Shown in pieces: positions 18,401 through 27,375 of a stretch of 64,000 bases of DNA; position 1 is the first letter of the stretch, and each line of letters starts with the position of its first letter. The stretch spans positions 81,594 through 145,593 of the forward strand of contig NZ_JH992943.1 in NCBI RefSeq assembly GCF_000315485.1, in the 5' to 3' direction. The notes beneath the pieces are model-generated. The model saw only the letters and a program-made list of their open reading frames with translations. It was not told the origin of the DNA and did no database searches. This DNA is from Bacteroides oleiciplenus YIT 12058 (GTDB taxonomy: Bacteria; Bacteroidota; Bacteroidia; Bacteroidales; Bacteroidaceae). The translations under genes and the position numbers were made by a program.

Positions 18401-18714
18401 ACAAATTACCCCGCTTGGCAAGTACCGGTGGCAGCAATTGGTCTAAAGTATCTGATATTTATGTAGAAGACGGCGATTACCTCAAAATAAAAAACATTAC
18501 CATCGGAGTTGATTTCAAGAAGATATTCAAAAAGATACCTCTGCAACAACTCAGGCTTTATGCCACAGTTCAAAACCTGTACACCTTCACCGGATACTCC
18601 GGAATGGACCCAGAAATCGGTTATGGTGGCGATTTCGGTTGGGTACAAGGTATAGATTTAGGATATTATCCTGAAGCCCGCACATGTATGATCGGTTTAA
18701 ATGTCAAATTCTAA
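15496..18714 (+). CDS. SusC-like TonB-dependent outer-membrane transporter
   Basis: It imports oligosaccharides through the outer membrane, powered by TonB, with the SusD partner as lid. The order is a signal region (1-33), a carboxypeptidase-regulatory-like domain from about 54 (GVVIDQMGEPIIGASVLEKG), a TonB-box-like stretch (EEVVVVGYG), the plug (about 145-255) with YVVDG and ASAAIYGSRAANGVILITTK, then the beta-barrel ending in Phe. At 1072 residues it is of normal size. No STN domain precedes it, so direct signalling to an anti-sigma factor is not expected. It begins a four-gene operon with SusD 12 nt downstream. Confidence 0.95.
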   Translation: MNENRARGTLHNKILTTIAIVALLIGSNTTLAIETNSEGLSGIAEQLQSQVANGVVIDQMGEPIIGASVLEKGTTNGIITNIDGKFSLSVKRDAILVISYIGYKTQEVKVAPNMKITLIEDAELLEEVVVVGYGVQKKKLVTGATVQVKGTDIAKLNTTDVLGGLQSQAPGINITSNGGFLGQGFKVNIRGLGTNGNYSPLYVVDGVVNGSIDGLSPADVESIDVLKDAASAAIYGSRAANGVILITTKQGKAGNFEASYDGYYGIQNLPKIATMLNAQEYMMIEDEMHMMDGTPLLSWEKWLPAADYKAIQEGTWNGTNWIKEILNNDAPIQSHSLNFSGGTERSTFSIGFTYFNQEATMGAPGRIASMDRYNARINSNHILKKVGNLDVLKIGQTLNYKFQQTMGSFATSDIYWNGTRDMLTTTPLMHAYNSKGDYYLYDDAQEEGYGENTTNPIAYMDYYTSHALSKSHYLQSSFYAELQPIKNLRIKSQFGYILSASSYRSYIPSYRPLSQSLTTQDDRVTQSMSLNHRWSWENTVSYNFSIKDHHIDAVIGQSLEKYGMGDSMSANAEGSEFSDFEHAYLSNIKYDDKNKIKSLTGAPGAAGQMASFFGRINYNYKEKYMATAIMRADGSSIFARGHRWGYFPSFSAGWVITNESFMPDLNWMDFLKLRASWGQNGNNAVNTFEYISRITANNGYGGYSFGNSMDQVSIGSYAYKLTNPDLSWETQEQLNIGIDARFFNNCLALEFDWYKRLTKDWLITPPVLYSFGSSPAAVNGGVIRNTGFEIGLHWNDNIGKDWNYGINVAPAFNKNKITELPNEDGILHGPSGNLWNASDECARGEIGKPLGYFYGYKSLGIFQNQKQIDEYKGAKENGAQTQPGDVIWADVNNDGVINSEDRTEIGNPHPDFTLGFSFNVSWKMIDLSVTTYGAFGQQILKCYRDYASSPLQNFTTDILERWHGEGTSNKLPRLASTGGSNWSKVSDIYVEDGDYLKIKNITIGVDFKKIFKKIPLQQLRLYATVQNLYTFTGYSGMDPEIGYGGDFGWVQGIDLGYYPEARTCMIGLNVKF

Positions 18715-18726
18715 TAATATGAAAAT

Positions 18727-20529
18727 ATGAAAAAGTTACTATATTTACTACCAATACTTCTGCTACTCACGTCATGTGAAGATTTCCTTGACACAAAGTT
18801 GCTGACAGAGAAAACAACCGAAAACTTTCCGGAAACAGAGAAAGATGCCAATCAGATGTTGACATCTATCTATGCAAAGCTACTATTTGAAGACCCGGAA
18901 ACTTCCTCTGAGTATTATACTGCTCAATTAGCCAGTGATGACTGCTTAGGTGGCAACCTCTCCTATTCAGGTAACTGTGCTACCAACTTCTTGCTCTACC
19001 AAGGAAACCTGAATAGCAGACTTGGTATATGGGACCGTTGTTATCAGCTTATAAATCACGCAAATAATACAATCAACACCCTTGACAATGTAAAAAGCTG
19101 GTCAAGTGAAGGTGAACGCCTGCGCCATTTTGGTGAAGCTCATTTCCTCCGCGCATGGGCCTACTATGAATTAGTAAAAATATTCGGCGGTGTACCACTC
19201 CGCACCACAATCGAAGCAGTAAATCTTCCACGAGCATCCGTTGACGAAGTTTATGCCTTGATTGCATCAGATATCAAAAATGCCATTGAAATGATGCCCA
19301 ACCGGATATATCCGGCAGGAAATGCCATGGCGGGTCATGCCACTAAGTACGCTGCAGAAGCACTTGCCGCACGGGTATTTTTATTCTATACCGGACGTTA
19401 CGATAAAAAGACTCTGCCTCTGATGGAAGGTGAAATCACAAAGGAACAGATCATCAAATGGCTGGAAGACTGCATAAATAACTCTGGACACGCCCTTGTT
19501 TCCGATCAACGCAATCTATGGGCTTACACAAATTCCGCCACCAATAGCAGTACATCCCAGAAGCAATATGCATATGCAGTAAAACATAAACTTGCCTGGG
19601 AAGGTAATTCTTCTATTGAAACACTATTCGCCAATAAGCACAACCTGACTTCCACATGGACGTACACATGGTTCTCCAATACCTGTGCAATGTTCTACTC
19701 CCCATCGGGTGATGACGCCGACTGGAAAAATGAAAGTTATCCATTTAACTTTGGCTGGGGAGCAGGTCCGGTATCTCCCGGTATGGTACAGGATTGGAAA
19801 GAATGGTCCAATAAACAAACATTCCTGGATGGATATACTGAAGACCCTCGGATTTCCGGTTCTATCTGGTCCTACAAAGCTATGGACCCCAACAACGAAG
19901 GCAATATATTAGGCGACTTCCGGTTAGATGATTCTGAACCTGCGTATACCGTTTCTTACCGTTACTATGAGCAAACCGGATATTTCAACAAGAAATACAT
20001 CAATATTAATGCGTATAATAGCAATGGAGTGCTCGAAGCTTTCGGAAAAACATTATATCCGGGCATATCCAGCCAAACGTCTCCACAGTTATTGAACATT
20101 GCCGACCTCATCCACATCCGTTTTGCAGATGTGCTGCTGATGCACTCTGAGTTGACAAGCGATGCAACAGGTCTGAATAAAGTACGCCAGCGCTCACACC
20201 TGGCTCCTATTTCATATACGTTGGACGCACTTAAGCAAGAACGCCGTTGGGAGTTTGCTTTTGAATCAATACGTTGGTGGGATATGCTCCGCTGGTCCGG
20301 ACCTTCTCTGGAAGAAGCCGGGAATGCCTTAAACCGCCAGACAGGATTTGATATCATCAATGCAGCAGCTATCACACCAATGGTGAAATACGACTATAAG
20401 AAACGTTTGCAGGCAACTCAAGGTTACTGGCCCATACCCCAAATTGAAATCGACCGCTCCAATGGTATGCTGGAACAAAATCCCGGCTGGGGCCCTGAAG
20501 CACAATTCAGTGATTGGACAAAAATGTAA
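18727..20529 (+). CDS. SusD-like surface glycan-binding lipoprotein
   Basis: This is the outer-membrane lipoprotein that captures glycan and closes over the SusC barrel. The lipobox is LLTSC with Cys17. The N-terminal SusD-like domain (CEDFLDTKLLTEKTTENF) leads into TPR-like helices with GEAHFLRAWAYYELVKIFGGVPL. The C-terminal RagB/SusD region holds RQRSHLAP, ERRWEFAFESIRWWDMLRW and YWPIPQIEID. Length (600 aa) fits the family. It follows the SusC gene by 12 nt. Confidence 0.95.
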   Translation: MKKLLYLLPILLLLTSCEDFLDTKLLTEKTTENFPETEKDANQMLTSIYAKLLFEDPETSSEYYTAQLASDDCLGGNLSYSGNCATNFLLYQGNLNSRLGIWDRCYQLINHANNTINTLDNVKSWSSEGERLRHFGEAHFLRAWAYYELVKIFGGVPLRTTIEAVNLPRASVDEVYALIASDIKNAIEMMPNRIYPAGNAMAGHATKYAAEALAARVFLFYTGRYDKKTLPLMEGEITKEQIIKWLEDCINNSGHALVSDQRNLWAYTNSATNSSTSQKQYAYAVKHKLAWEGNSSIETLFANKHNLTSTWTYTWFSNTCAMFYSPSGDDADWKNESYPFNFGWGAGPVSPGMVQDWKEWSNKQTFLDGYTEDPRISGSIWSYKAMDPNNEGNILGDFRLDDSEPAYTVSYRYYEQTGYFNKKYININAYNSNGVLEAFGKTLYPGISSQTSPQLLNIADLIHIRFADVLLMHSELTSDATGLNKVRQRSHLAPISYTLDALKQERRWEFAFESIRWWDMLRWSGPSLEEAGNALNRQTGFDIINAAAITPMVKYDYKKRLQATQGYWPIPQIEIDRSNGMLEQNPGWGPEAQFSDWTKM

Positions 20530-20551
20530 TGCCATTTAAAATCTCAATGAT

Positions 20552-21457
20552 ATGAAAACATTAAAAGCAATACTATTATTACTCGCAGCAATGGCTATAG
20601 TCACAGCTTGCGATCCTATGGAAGATGAATCTTTACGCGATAAATACGTCACGAATGCAGGAGAGCCTATCAGTAAAGAAGAATTAACCTCTATATTATC
20701 TGTCACACAGCCTATCCCCAATCAAGATGACGCTGTAGAAGGAGATCAATATGTGGTACTCAAAAACAGTCGTCCTGAATTAGGAGGAGTCTGGCACTAT
20801 GGAATCGGTACCAAAATTACCGGTAGCGACAATGATACCATCATATATGGTGCCAATGGAACCTATGAAATATACTATGAAGCAATTTCCAACGGCAAGA
20901 TTGTAACCAGCGATATTTTTACCGTAAATGTAACCAATGTATTCGATGAATGGATGGGTCTCTTTACCGGAGCCAAGGACAAAGCTGATACCGATGCCGC
21001 CAAGGCATGGGGATTCCGTGAAGTGAAATGGGGTTCAGTCTGCAACATGGGAGCACATGGCGGATGGAAATATACCAGTTCAGGATATACTCCGGAATCT
21101 AATTTTGCATGGTGGGGATCAGTAAATCTTGCACAGGCAGGAGATCAGAAGATAGTATTCGAAATACAGGGAACCAAAGTGAAGACTTATGACAAGAGTG
21201 GCAATCTGATGAACGAAGGAACATTTGGTTTCGACCGTGACCAGCCGGAAACATTGGTTCAAGGCAGACTGACAACCAATATCCCTGTCATCGGAAGCAA
21301 TTATGATGATCTTGGCCAGAAAAAAGGCAGCGATAATGTCTTCTGGATACTTACATTGACTGATGAATATATCACTCTATATCATCCACAAAAATATACA
21401 GGTGGAGGTGACTGGGACGACTATGGTTGGTATGTATATTATGAATCCAAAGAATAA
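20552..21457 (+). CDS. Surface glycan-binding lipoprotein in SusE position
   Basis: This is a 301-residue lipoprotein (lipobox with Cys20, IVTAC) coded between SusD and the GH18 enzyme, the usual site of SusE/F-like glycan-binding proteins. An N-terminal PKD/Ig-like segment (about 55-135, NGTYEIYYEAISNGK, FTVNVTN) precedes a C-terminal aromatic-rich beta domain (WGFREVKWGSV, NFAWWGSVNL, YGWYVYYE). The many exposed Trp/Tyr fit carbohydrate binding. The exact family was not identified. The GH18 gene starts 6 nt after its stop. Confidence 0.75.
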   Translation: MKTLKAILLLLAAMAIVTACDPMEDESLRDKYVTNAGEPISKEELTSILSVTQPIPNQDDAVEGDQYVVLKNSRPELGGVWHYGIGTKITGSDNDTIIYGANGTYEIYYEAISNGKIVTSDIFTVNVTNVFDEWMGLFTGAKDKADTDAAKAWGFREVKWGSVCNMGAHGGWKYTSSGYTPESNFAWWGSVNLAQAGDQKIVFEIQGTKVKTYDKSGNLMNEGTFGFDRDQPETLVQGRLTTNIPVIGSNYDDLGQKKGSDNVFWILTLTDEYITLYHPQKYTGGGDWDDYGWYVYYESKE

Positions 21458-21463
21458 TGCCTT

Positions 21464-23335
21464 ATGAAAAAGATAATATTTATTGCAATAGCTATTATAT
21501 TGGGCCTTAGTGCCTGTCACGACGATGACTATATAACCGGTGTACCAAGTTTTGGTCCTCCGGAAGTGAACACCATGGCAGAGAAAGTAAATGGACGAGT
21601 GGCATTAGGCTATGTAACCTACTATGGTACAGCGCTTCCCGATCCTACTTACATGACGCATATCAATTATGCTTTCGCCGAACTTTATGTAAAGAGCAAT
21701 GTCTATCAGAAGTTTGACTTGCAGGGTAACAGAGAACGTTTCGATCAGGTGAAGAAACTGAAGGCAAGGAATAGCGATTTAAAGATATTACTCTCTTTTA
21801 CAAATAGCGTTTCCAACTCCGGTAATTCCCAGGACGGAGGTTTCTCCGCCTTGGCGAAGAGCCCGGAGATGCGCAAACAATTCGCTCAGGATTGCAAAAA
21901 GTTTGTCCAGCAAGAAGGTATCGACGGCATTGACATTGACTGGGAATTTCCCGGTATGACCTTCGGTAGCAATGCTTATGACGAACTGGTTGATGTGGAG
22001 AATTTCACTCTGTTAATGAAAGATTTGCGTGAGACGTTGGGAAGCAGCATTTTGCTGACCTATGCCGGATATTGCAAAAATAAGCAACCCCAAGGAGCAG
22101 GATGGAAATACATTGATGTAAAAGCTGTAGACCCTTATGTAGACTTCGTCAATATCATGACGTACGACCTTGTTGGAGCCCCTGGTCATCAATCACCATT
22201 GAACAAACCGAGCGCCTCCTGGGATTGCAAACGTTCCGTTGACGAATACCTGAATGCCGGTGTGCCAGCCAGCAAATTAGTTCTCGGTATCCCATTCTAC
22301 GGAAGAGCCCATTTCAACAGCGGTGGTGCCATCGACTACAAAGACATCGTCAACTTGAGCGAAGGCAGCGGATATGTCATCGACAACTGGGATGCAGAAG
22401 GCAGCGTTCCATACGTCACCAAAGACGGAGTATACTATTGTGGTTATGACAATCCCAGAAGTATCGCCGCGAAAGGTGAATGGCTTTTAGGATTAGGCAT
22501 GAAAGGTATGATGTTCTGGGACTACGATGGTGATGATAGCAAAGGAACATTGCGCAACGCCCTTTGGAATGCAGTGATGAAAAACGACTCGGATCCCGGA
22601 TTGAATGAATTCCTGAACAATTCTGAAGGCTACAAAACACTTGTTGCCAGTTGTGAGAAGATGATTAGCAGCGGCCAGTATATGGCGGGTACGTTGATAG
22701 AAGAAACCACATCCTATCCCAATTACGAAGGATACCCGGTTAAACTATACGAATATACAACCGGTAAAGACGCTCAAACCGGCGTAGCCAAAAAAGGAAT
22801 GGTGTACATGCTCAATCCCACAGCCGAAAAGCTTGCAACCTGGATTGCCACCGCAGTATGGAAAACCAAGAACAGCGCCGATACAGATGCAATGGCAACC
22901 GTACTGAAACACATACAAGGCCAATCGGGAGCTCAGTTCCCGGTGTGCGGCATTGTATATGAGGATATGAGTGGCACCGGATACTATCCTTACCTCTTCA
23001 AGGACGGCGTAACCGTATATGCAGCAGACAAATCCAAATGGGCTACCGAAGACCCAGCTCACCCCGGAAACTACAGTTGCACTGACGACCAGCTCAACTA
23101 CTCTGTCAAAGTGACCAACAGCGATTTGAGTTCATATACCGGTAAATATGCCCGCATTTGCGGCACCCTTCGCGAAGAATATACAGCAAACGGCGGTACC
23201 GTTGCCGTAGGGACGAGCGATTCACAGGAAACCCGTAATCTGAAGTGGCTCGATGTTGTCCGCGATCTCTATAAGGAAGCCTGGAACTCCGGTGAGAATA
23301 AGCTCATCACAGCATGGGCCAAGGCCAATCTATAA
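21464..23335 (+). CDS. GH18 chitinase-type enzyme with extra C-terminal region
   Basis: This surface lipoprotein (Cys18, GLSAC) carries a GH18 TIM barrel at about 45-370. The DxxDxDxE motif reads DGIDIDWE with Asp154, Asp157, Asp159 and acid Glu161. THINYAFAEL, MTYDLVGAPGHQSPLN and KLVLGIPFYGRA are typical of chitinases rather than EndoH-like enzymes. Chitin oligomers or the chitobiose core of N-glycans are the likely substrates through substrate-assisted catalysis. Residues of about 375-623 form an additional region I cannot assign. It is the last gene of the SusC/D operon. No GH20 lies nearby to finish the degradation. Confidence 0.85.
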   Translation: MKKIIFIAIAIILGLSACHDDDYITGVPSFGPPEVNTMAEKVNGRVALGYVTYYGTALPDPTYMTHINYAFAELYVKSNVYQKFDLQGNRERFDQVKKLKARNSDLKILLSFTNSVSNSGNSQDGGFSALAKSPEMRKQFAQDCKKFVQQEGIDGIDIDWEFPGMTFGSNAYDELVDVENFTLLMKDLRETLGSSILLTYAGYCKNKQPQGAGWKYIDVKAVDPYVDFVNIMTYDLVGAPGHQSPLNKPSASWDCKRSVDEYLNAGVPASKLVLGIPFYGRAHFNSGGAIDYKDIVNLSEGSGYVIDNWDAEGSVPYVTKDGVYYCGYDNPRSIAAKGEWLLGLGMKGMMFWDYDGDDSKGTLRNALWNAVMKNDSDPGLNEFLNNSEGYKTLVASCEKMISSGQYMAGTLIEETTSYPNYEGYPVKLYEYTTGKDAQTGVAKKGMVYMLNPTAEKLATWIATAVWKTKNSADTDAMATVLKHIQGQSGAQFPVCGIVYEDMSGTGYYPYLFKDGVTVYAADKSKWATEDPAHPGNYSCTDDQLNYSVKVTNSDLSSYTGKYARICGTLREEYTANGGTVAVGTSDSQETRNLKWLDVVRDLYKEAWNSGENKLITAWAKANL

Positions 23336-23357
23336 CACTCTAACTTAACACCAATAC

Positions 23358-23439
23358 AGGAGGTTGTTCCGCTACCCGAATGATTTTGCGATCTTCATTC
23401 ATAAGCGAAAAGAAATATATAAAAAAGGAACAACCTCCT
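23358..23439. repeat. 13-bp inverted repeat with 56-nt loop after GH18
   Basis: AGGAGGTTGTTCC (23358-23370) and its exact complement GGAACAACCTCCT (23427-23439) bracket 56 nt between the PUL operon and the next lipoprotein gene. The left arm contains an AGGAGG sequence. It may act as a processing, attenuation or termination structure. Confidence 0.5.
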
Positions 23440-23471
23440 TATTCCAAAAGATAACAGAAAAACATACCGAT

Positions 23472-24104
23472 ATGAATAAGCATTTCTTTTATCTTACAAC
23501 ATTGTTATTTATCATCAGCAGCTGCCACACGGCAGACAGAACAACGATGAATATTGAAGGAATAATTTCTTCAGAGCACAATGGGCAGATCATATATCTG
23601 GTTCCCCGTCCTCATCCTATTCCTGAGACAGTAGATTCCACTTATATCGCAAACGGCACCTTTTCCTTTTCCATTCCGGCAGATTCTTCCATCTATGATA
23701 TTACTATCAGCCGGCGGGCGAATGCTTACGTACAACGCCTGCTCATCATAGCAGAAGAAGGAACGCTGCACGTCAGCATGGGCGCAAACAGTTCCGGCAC
23801 CGGCACCCCACTCAACAACCAGTTGCAACATTGGAAAGAACTAATGGAAACCGCCGGGGAAAAAGCGACCCTGCTATCACAAGAAATCAATAAGCATAAA
23901 GGAAACGATGCAATTACAGCAACTTTGAAGAAACAGCGGGAAAGCATCTACGAAAGTTTTGGCGACTCTACCCTCTGCTTTATCAAACAGAATATGAATC
24001 CATTGGGAGGATACTTATTCATGACGCTCGAAAACATGTTCAACGAGCAGCAAACCGATGAATTAAAGAAACTTGGAATAGAAAAATGGAAACCCGCACC
24101 ATGA
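23472..24104 (+). CDS. DUF4369-type lipoprotein without thioredoxin domain
   Basis: This is a 210-residue lipoprotein (Cys18, IISSC). The beta-rich region IEGIISSEHNGQIIYLVPRP...VDSTYIANGTFSFSIPA matches the N-terminal domain (DUF4369) that normally precedes a TlpA-like thioredoxin domain in Bacteroides. Here the protein ends after a helical segment, with no CxxC. The start at 23472 is chosen because it opens a proper lipoprotein signal; the longer frame runs through the inverted repeat. Its stop overlaps the next start (ATGA), so translation is coupled. Confidence 0.65.
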   Translation: MNKHFFYLTTLLFIISSCHTADRTTMNIEGIISSEHNGQIIYLVPRPHPIPETVDSTYIANGTFSFSIPADSSIYDITISRRANAYVQRLLIIAEEGTLHVSMGANSSGTGTPLNNQLQHWKELMETAGEKATLLSQEINKHKGNDAITATLKKQRESIYESFGDSTLCFIKQNMNPLGGYLFMTLENMFNEQQTDELKKLGIEKWKPAP

Positions 24105-25831
24105 AAAAACAAACAGATATCATCCTCGTCTTTCTATTCTTTATAGCCTGCTGGATATTCTTCTTTTGGCTATATCCATACCATCTGTACTATAAAGAAC
24201 AGATAACCTTATGTGTACTTCAACCCGACTTCCTGCAAACTTATCTGCAAAAGCCGGCATTCCTTACAGAAATCTGCGGTGATTATCTCACCCAGTTTTT
24301 CTTGTGGACAGGAGGAGGAGGCAGCATATTAACCCTCACATTCCTGCTCACCTGGTCGGGACTCCGAATAGCATTAGCCCGGACAGGCATAACCCGCCAC
24401 ACATCCCTTTGGGCATTATTACCCATCATTGCCGAATGGGGCTTATCCTGCCATCTGGAATATCCGCTCTCCATGTCCCTCGGACTATTATTCAGTGTCT
24501 GGGCATTCACACTGACAACATTGAGCACATCAGCACGGACAAGGGGCATACTCCACACAATCATGCTTATTTTGCTCTATTGCACCATAGGCGCCCATTT
24601 CCTTGCATACGCCCTTTTAGCCATTGCCCATGAATGTAAACATTCCAACAGCGCTCTATTCCCCCTCTTTCTACTGATAATTTCCATCCTCATACCCATC
24701 GGAGGCAGTCACTTCTACTACCTTACCCTCAGGCAATCCTATTTCTATCCATTGATAAGCAACTACATGCTGCGCCAACCCTTTGCCTTCCTCCTTACGG
24801 AAATATTTCTGCTATTCTCCATTTTGCCGGCTTTCGTCTCCCGGCTGGATAGGCGATGGATTGCATTTCCCGCAATTCTTATCCTGAGTGCAGCCACCTT
24901 AAGCAAAGCATACAATGCTTCCGAAGAGAAAACACTTGCTTTCTCCTCCGAAGCTTACTTCGGCCATTGGGATAAAGTCCTCCAACTCAATAAGGACAAT
25001 GTTCACCCCACCTATCTCAGCGCTTATTATACCAATCTCGCCTATGCCCGTCAAGGAAAGCTTTGCGATGAACTCATGCAACATTATCAACCCGCTTCAT
25101 ACGGCCTTCTACTGCAAATCAACGAGTCAACAGGCTACATATATAGCATGGCAAGCCCCGATGCCCTTATGGAATGCGGTGATATGGCACAAGCCCAGCA
25201 TTCAGCCATGCTTGCCATGACTTTCACCCCTCATCAACGCTCCTCACGCATGATGCGGAGGCTAGCGGAAATAGCTATAATCAACGAAGATTATGCCGTA
25301 GCCCGTAAATACCTGCGCATGCTGTCCCACACATCCCTACACCGGAAATGGGCAGAAGAGCGGCTGGAAATCATCAACTCCGGACAATGTGATTCCATCC
25401 CCTACTGGATTCACAAGCGCCGGATGCTTCCGCAACAGGATACACTGTTTTCCGCCAACCAATGGCGCGCCTCACTGACTAATCTGATTGAAAACAATCC
25501 TCAGAACAAGGTGGCTGCCGATTACCTGCTATGCTTCCATCTGCTAAACAAAGATCTGGAACATTTCAAGAAGGATTACGACTGTTATTATTATCCGACT
25601 TTCGGTTTGCTCCCTCCCCGCCTCTATCAGGAAGCCTTGATAGCGTGTATGGACGAGAAAGCAAATCCACAGGAACAATTAAAGCATTATCGCATCTCTG
25701 CCCAAGTGTACAAAGACTGTTTGGAATACCTTTCCATACATGAGGAAGCCCAAGGAGACGGACGCGCTTTGGAAAAGAAATTCGGGAAAACATATTGGTT
25801 CTATTATTATTATGCACAACTGAAACCATGA
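24101..25831 (+). CDS. DUF6057-like polytopic membrane protein with TPR-like C-terminus
   Basis: The protein has 576 residues. The first 290 or so form about eight hydrophobic helices (e.g. ILVFLFFIACWIFFFWLYP, LTLTFLLTWSGLRIAL). The rest is helical repeat, TPR-like, with SSEAYFGHWDKVLQL and TNLAYARQGKL. The arrangement resembles the Bacteroidota family DUF6057; I recall the name but cannot verify it. The start at 24101 overlaps the previous stop. Its own stop overlaps the next start at 25828, making a tightly coupled three-gene operon. The function is unknown; an inner-membrane scaffold for the neighbouring lipoproteins is a guess. Confidence 0.65.
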   Translation: MKKQTDIILVFLFFIACWIFFFWLYPYHLYYKEQITLCVLQPDFLQTYLQKPAFLTEICGDYLTQFFLWTGGGGSILTLTFLLTWSGLRIALARTGITRHTSLWALLPIIAEWGLSCHLEYPLSMSLGLLFSVWAFTLTTLSTSARTRGILHTIMLILLYCTIGAHFLAYALLAIAHECKHSNSALFPLFLLIISILIPIGGSHFYYLTLRQSYFYPLISNYMLRQPFAFLLTEIFLLFSILPAFVSRLDRRWIAFPAILILSAATLSKAYNASEEKTLAFSSEAYFGHWDKVLQLNKDNVHPTYLSAYYTNLAYARQGKLCDELMQHYQPASYGLLLQINESTGYIYSMASPDALMECGDMAQAQHSAMLAMTFTPHQRSSRMMRRLAEIAIINEDYAVARKYLRMLSHTSLHRKWAEERLEIINSGQCDSIPYWIHKRRMLPQQDTLFSANQWRASLTNLIENNPQNKVAADYLLCFHLLNKDLEHFKKDYDCYYYPTFGLLPPRLYQEALIACMDEKANPQEQLKHYRISAQVYKDCLEYLSIHEEAQGDGRALEKKFGKTYWFYYYYAQLKP

Positions 25832-27285
25832 AAAAAACTATCATCATACTCATAACAGCCCTGACGTTTTTCTCTTGCGGAAAACGCTCATTACAGGATT
25901 ATACCGACTGTTACGTACAGCCACCCCTGTTTCCTGATTATACAGACATCACCCTGCCTTGCAACATCGCCCCCCTGAATTTCCTGTTGGAAGATGCAAC
26001 AACCATCTCCGTCATCATTCGGGGAAAGAAAGAATATCGATATGACAGCCATTCACACAGGCTATGTTTCCCCATAAAACGATGGAAACACATGCTTGCG
26101 GATGAAAAAGGCGATACCTTGTCAATATCCGTCTATGCAGAGATTTCCCGGCAAAAGATACATTACAAAGATTTCTATTGGTACATTTCGCCCGACAGTA
26201 TCGACCGTTATCTAAGCTACCGATTGATAGAACCGGCTTATGAAATATGGAACATGCTGCAAATCTGCGAACGCAACGTAGAGGATTTCAATACCCACCT
26301 GTTGGCCGATAACAATATTACCGACCACAGTTGTATCAACTGCCATACTTCCAATCGTGCCGCCACCCCCACCACATTCATGCACGTGCGTGGCAGCAAA
26401 GGGGGTACGGTCTACAGTCGCGACGGCCAACTACGCAAAATCAATACCAAAACAGACCGCACAGCCGGTGCCGTCTATGGAGAAATATCCCAAGACGGCC
26501 GTTTCGGCATCTTCACCACCGCCGAAATCATTCCTATCCTACACAGCTATCGCACCGAACGCCTGGAAGTTTTTGACAAATGCAGCGACCTCATCCTGAT
26601 AGATTTTGAACAAGGAACCGTAACCGATAATCCCTGCATCACCGGAAAAGAATATCAGGAAACCTTTCCATGTTTCTCTGCCGATAACCACACCATCTAC
26701 TTCTGCCGTGCTCCCTATCTGCCTCAACCGGACAGCACACGCCAGATGCATTATGACCTTTACTCCATCTCCTTCAATCCTCAAACCGGGCAATTGGGCG
26801 ACAGTATCCATGAGGTTTTCAGAGCTTCATCCGAAGGTAAATCCGTCAGCTTCCCCAAATGCTCCCCGGACGGTAAACACCTGTTATTCTCCGTGTCCAA
26901 TTATGGCACCTTCCCTATCTGGCATCCTGAAACCGATCTTTGGATGCTGGAACTCTCCACCGGAAAGATTGATAAAATGGAGCAGACCAATGGACGTTAT
27001 TCCGACTCTTATCATTCCTGGAGCAGTAATTCCCACTGGATAGTGTTTGCCTCCAAACGGGATGACCGAGTTTATGGGCGCCCCTACTTTGCCCACGTGT
27101 CCGGAGATGGCAATGTAAGTAAAGCTTTCCTTCTTCCACAAGAAAATCCGGAAATGTATCTTAACACATTCAAATCTTATAATATACCAGAACTTTATAA
27201 CACGGCAGAGACATACGATGCCCATGAACTACAAAAACTCTACTACCGCAAAGAGGCGGAAAACCTCCGGTATAAAGAGCAGTAA
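25828..27285 (+). CDS. PD40/TolB-like propeller lipoprotein with CxxCH motif
   Basis: This is a 485-residue lipoprotein (Cys17, FFSC). Residues 169-173 read Cys-Ile-Asn-Cys-His, a c-type heme-binding motif, in the context DHSCINCHTSNR. The C-terminal half has repeats typical of TolB/PD40 beta-propellers (GEISQDGRFGIFT, ETFPCFSADNHTIYFCRA, FPKCSPDGKHLLFSVSNY, SWSSNSHWIVFASKRDD). The N-terminal 150 residues are unassigned. The start overlaps the DUF6057-like stop (ATGA). One possible role is a periplasmic or surface heme protein. The CxxCH could also bind metal or form a disulfide. Confidence 0.75.
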   Translation: MKKTIIILITALTFFSCGKRSLQDYTDCYVQPPLFPDYTDITLPCNIAPLNFLLEDATTISVIIRGKKEYRYDSHSHRLCFPIKRWKHMLADEKGDTLSISVYAEISRQKIHYKDFYWYISPDSIDRYLSYRLIEPAYEIWNMLQICERNVEDFNTHLLADNNITDHSCINCHTSNRAATPTTFMHVRGSKGGTVYSRDGQLRKINTKTDRTAGAVYGEISQDGRFGIFTTAEIIPILHSYRTERLEVFDKCSDLILIDFEQGTVTDNPCITGKEYQETFPCFSADNHTIYFCRAPYLPQPDSTRQMHYDLYSISFNPQTGQLGDSIHEVFRASSEGKSVSFPKCSPDGKHLLFSVSNYGTFPIWHPETDLWMLELSTGKIDKMEQTNGRYSDSYHSWSSNSHWIVFASKRDDRVYGRPYFAHVSGDGNVSKAFLLPQENPEMYLNTFKSYNIPELYNTAETYDAHELQKLYYRKEAENLRYKEQ

Positions 27286-27375
27286 CCGCCCGAAGTTGAA
27301 ATCGTAAATTCGACTTTCTTCTCAACCTTTTTTCATTTAAGTTGTTCAATGGGCATTCACCAAAACCTAACTTAA

